A stretch of 64,000 nt of DNA, taken from the NCBI GenBank assembly GCA_905250075.1, contig CAJNOP010000010.1, positions 434,001 to 498,000 on the forward strand. The letters are read 5' to 3'. The DNA is from Rotaria sp. Silwood1. Lineage: Eukaryota; Rotifera; Eurotatoria; Philodinida; Philodinidae. Positions 63,115 to 64,000 of the stretch are shown in pieces (position 1 is the stretch's first letter; every line of letters starts with the position of its first letter). A program made the translations under genes and the position numbers. The notes below the pieces were generated by a model, which saw nothing but the letters and a program-made list of their open reading frames with translations, searched no databases and was not told where the DNA came from.

Positions 63115-64000
63115 AATGGTTTTTTTTTACTGCGTATAATATCTATCAACAATAAAAAAAGAAAAACAGAAATATTTCAATTACTTTTCCATGTAGCTCA
63201 GAAGTCAAGAAATTTTTCAAATAAATGATAACATTCATTAATTAAGTACATAATGCTTTTTTTCTTTTTTTTCTTTTTCTTCATTAAAGTGCTTGAGCAG
63301 GTAAAACTAATCCTAAAAGTAAAAAAGTATCTAGCAGCTCAGGGAAATAAGAGCTTAAAATTCTTACTCTTTTTTCAAATAAATTCCCCTTTGAGTTCAT
63401 TTTTTTTATTCTATTCGTTCATTATTATATCTTTATATGAGATTATAAATTTTAACTTTTAGCTGTAAAATTATTCAAATGAAACAATTGAAATACTGTT
63501 TGTGTTGTAAAATTTGACTAATCTTTTATACTTTTCGGAAAAAAATTGGTAAATATATGTTAGATGAAGGCTCGTGACATGTCGCAAGATTCTTTAGTTA
63601 AATGAAGAAAAATACATCTGCTTTCAACTTATCTTGTATCAAGTTTAATTAGAAAACAGGATGAAGTATAATATCTGATAGTATTAATAGATTGAAAAAA
63701 ACGAAGTAGAAATTCAACCGAAGATATGATGAGTGGCATCGAGTGACACATAATTATCATTATGATGATATTTTAGAACCTGTCAAATATTCAATATGAA
63801 CGAATGGTTAACTATATTTTATTGATAAAAAAAGATTTATAAAATTCATAGTTTTCAAAGCATCCTATTTATAAGACTTGAAAATAAAGTAAAAAATGAA
63901 AAGACTTCAATAAATAGGATTAATAAGTAAACTTTACTAATAGCCAATAAAAGAAATGAAGATCTATTTTATTTTTATCTCATTTGATTATAGAAACATG
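63115..64000. other. Upstream of ABCA gene, no supported gene
   Basis: Starts with a short 5' UTR in which a possible acceptor (tatacgcag) lies about 17 bases before the ATG. The rest is AT-rich with no recognised exon. Confidence 0.5.

Overview
This is eukaryotic, almost certainly animal, nuclear DNA. It is AT-rich. Genes are split by GT-AG introns, many only about 45-65 nt long, and both strands carry genes. The contents (VDAC porin, a DLGAP/GKAP-type scaffold, a collagen XV/XVIII-type endostatin protein, a full ABCA transporter, a chitin-binding mucin-like protein, CMC4, an alpha-1,3-fucosyltransferase) are metazoan. Tiny introns, close gene packing, foldback repeats and a non-GBE1 type GH13 glucan enzyme fit a bdelloid rotifer best, but the species assignment is an inference.

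Layout. 1-14.2 kb is gene-poor. It holds two long palindromic repeats near the start with a decayed zinc-finger fragment, a small ID-like HLH gene (minus), a 1.7 kb foldback element, a shorter foldback, and one tRNA-Pro(CGG). 14.2-25.3 kb is gene-dense: fucosyltransferase (plus), a six-exon protein with a weak MDM1-like motif (plus), a CBM14 mucin-like protein (minus), a two-exon basic protein (minus) whose intron holds a foldback repeat with a nested hAT-like MITE, then CMC4 (plus) and a small single-pass membrane protein (minus), tail to tail. 26.2-34.8 kb holds a GH13 enzyme and VDAC, both minus, separated by a 10-N assembly gap at 29688-29697 that probably removes the 5' part of the GH13 gene. 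37.2-42.9 kb holds a Q/P-rich protein (plus) and a membrane-anchored mini-multiplexin (minus) whose stop codons overlap. 43.9-48.4 kb is the DLGAP-like gene (minus). 50.5-63.1 kb is one ABCA transporter (minus) with repeat elements in its larger introns.

The gene models were built by hand. Exons were joined at GT-AG sites and checked for reading-frame continuity; for most models the summed exon lengths divide by three, as stated per entry. The genes do not form one pathway. The clearest themes are cell surface or matrix (fucosyltransferase, CBM14 protein, multiplexin), mitochondrion (VDAC, CMC4), and membrane transport or scaffolding (ABCA, DLGAP).

The most interesting items are: (1) the multiplexin, which joins an N-terminal membrane segment, only two very short Gly-X-Y runs, a trimerization domain and an endostatin domain; (2) a nested MITE with a perfect 8-bp target duplication and an uninserted relative of its host element elsewhere in the window; (3) a phase-compatible extra exon in VDAC; (4) overlapping convergent stop codons; (5) a DLGAP homologue that lacks the C-terminal PDZ ligand and may have an internal promoter.
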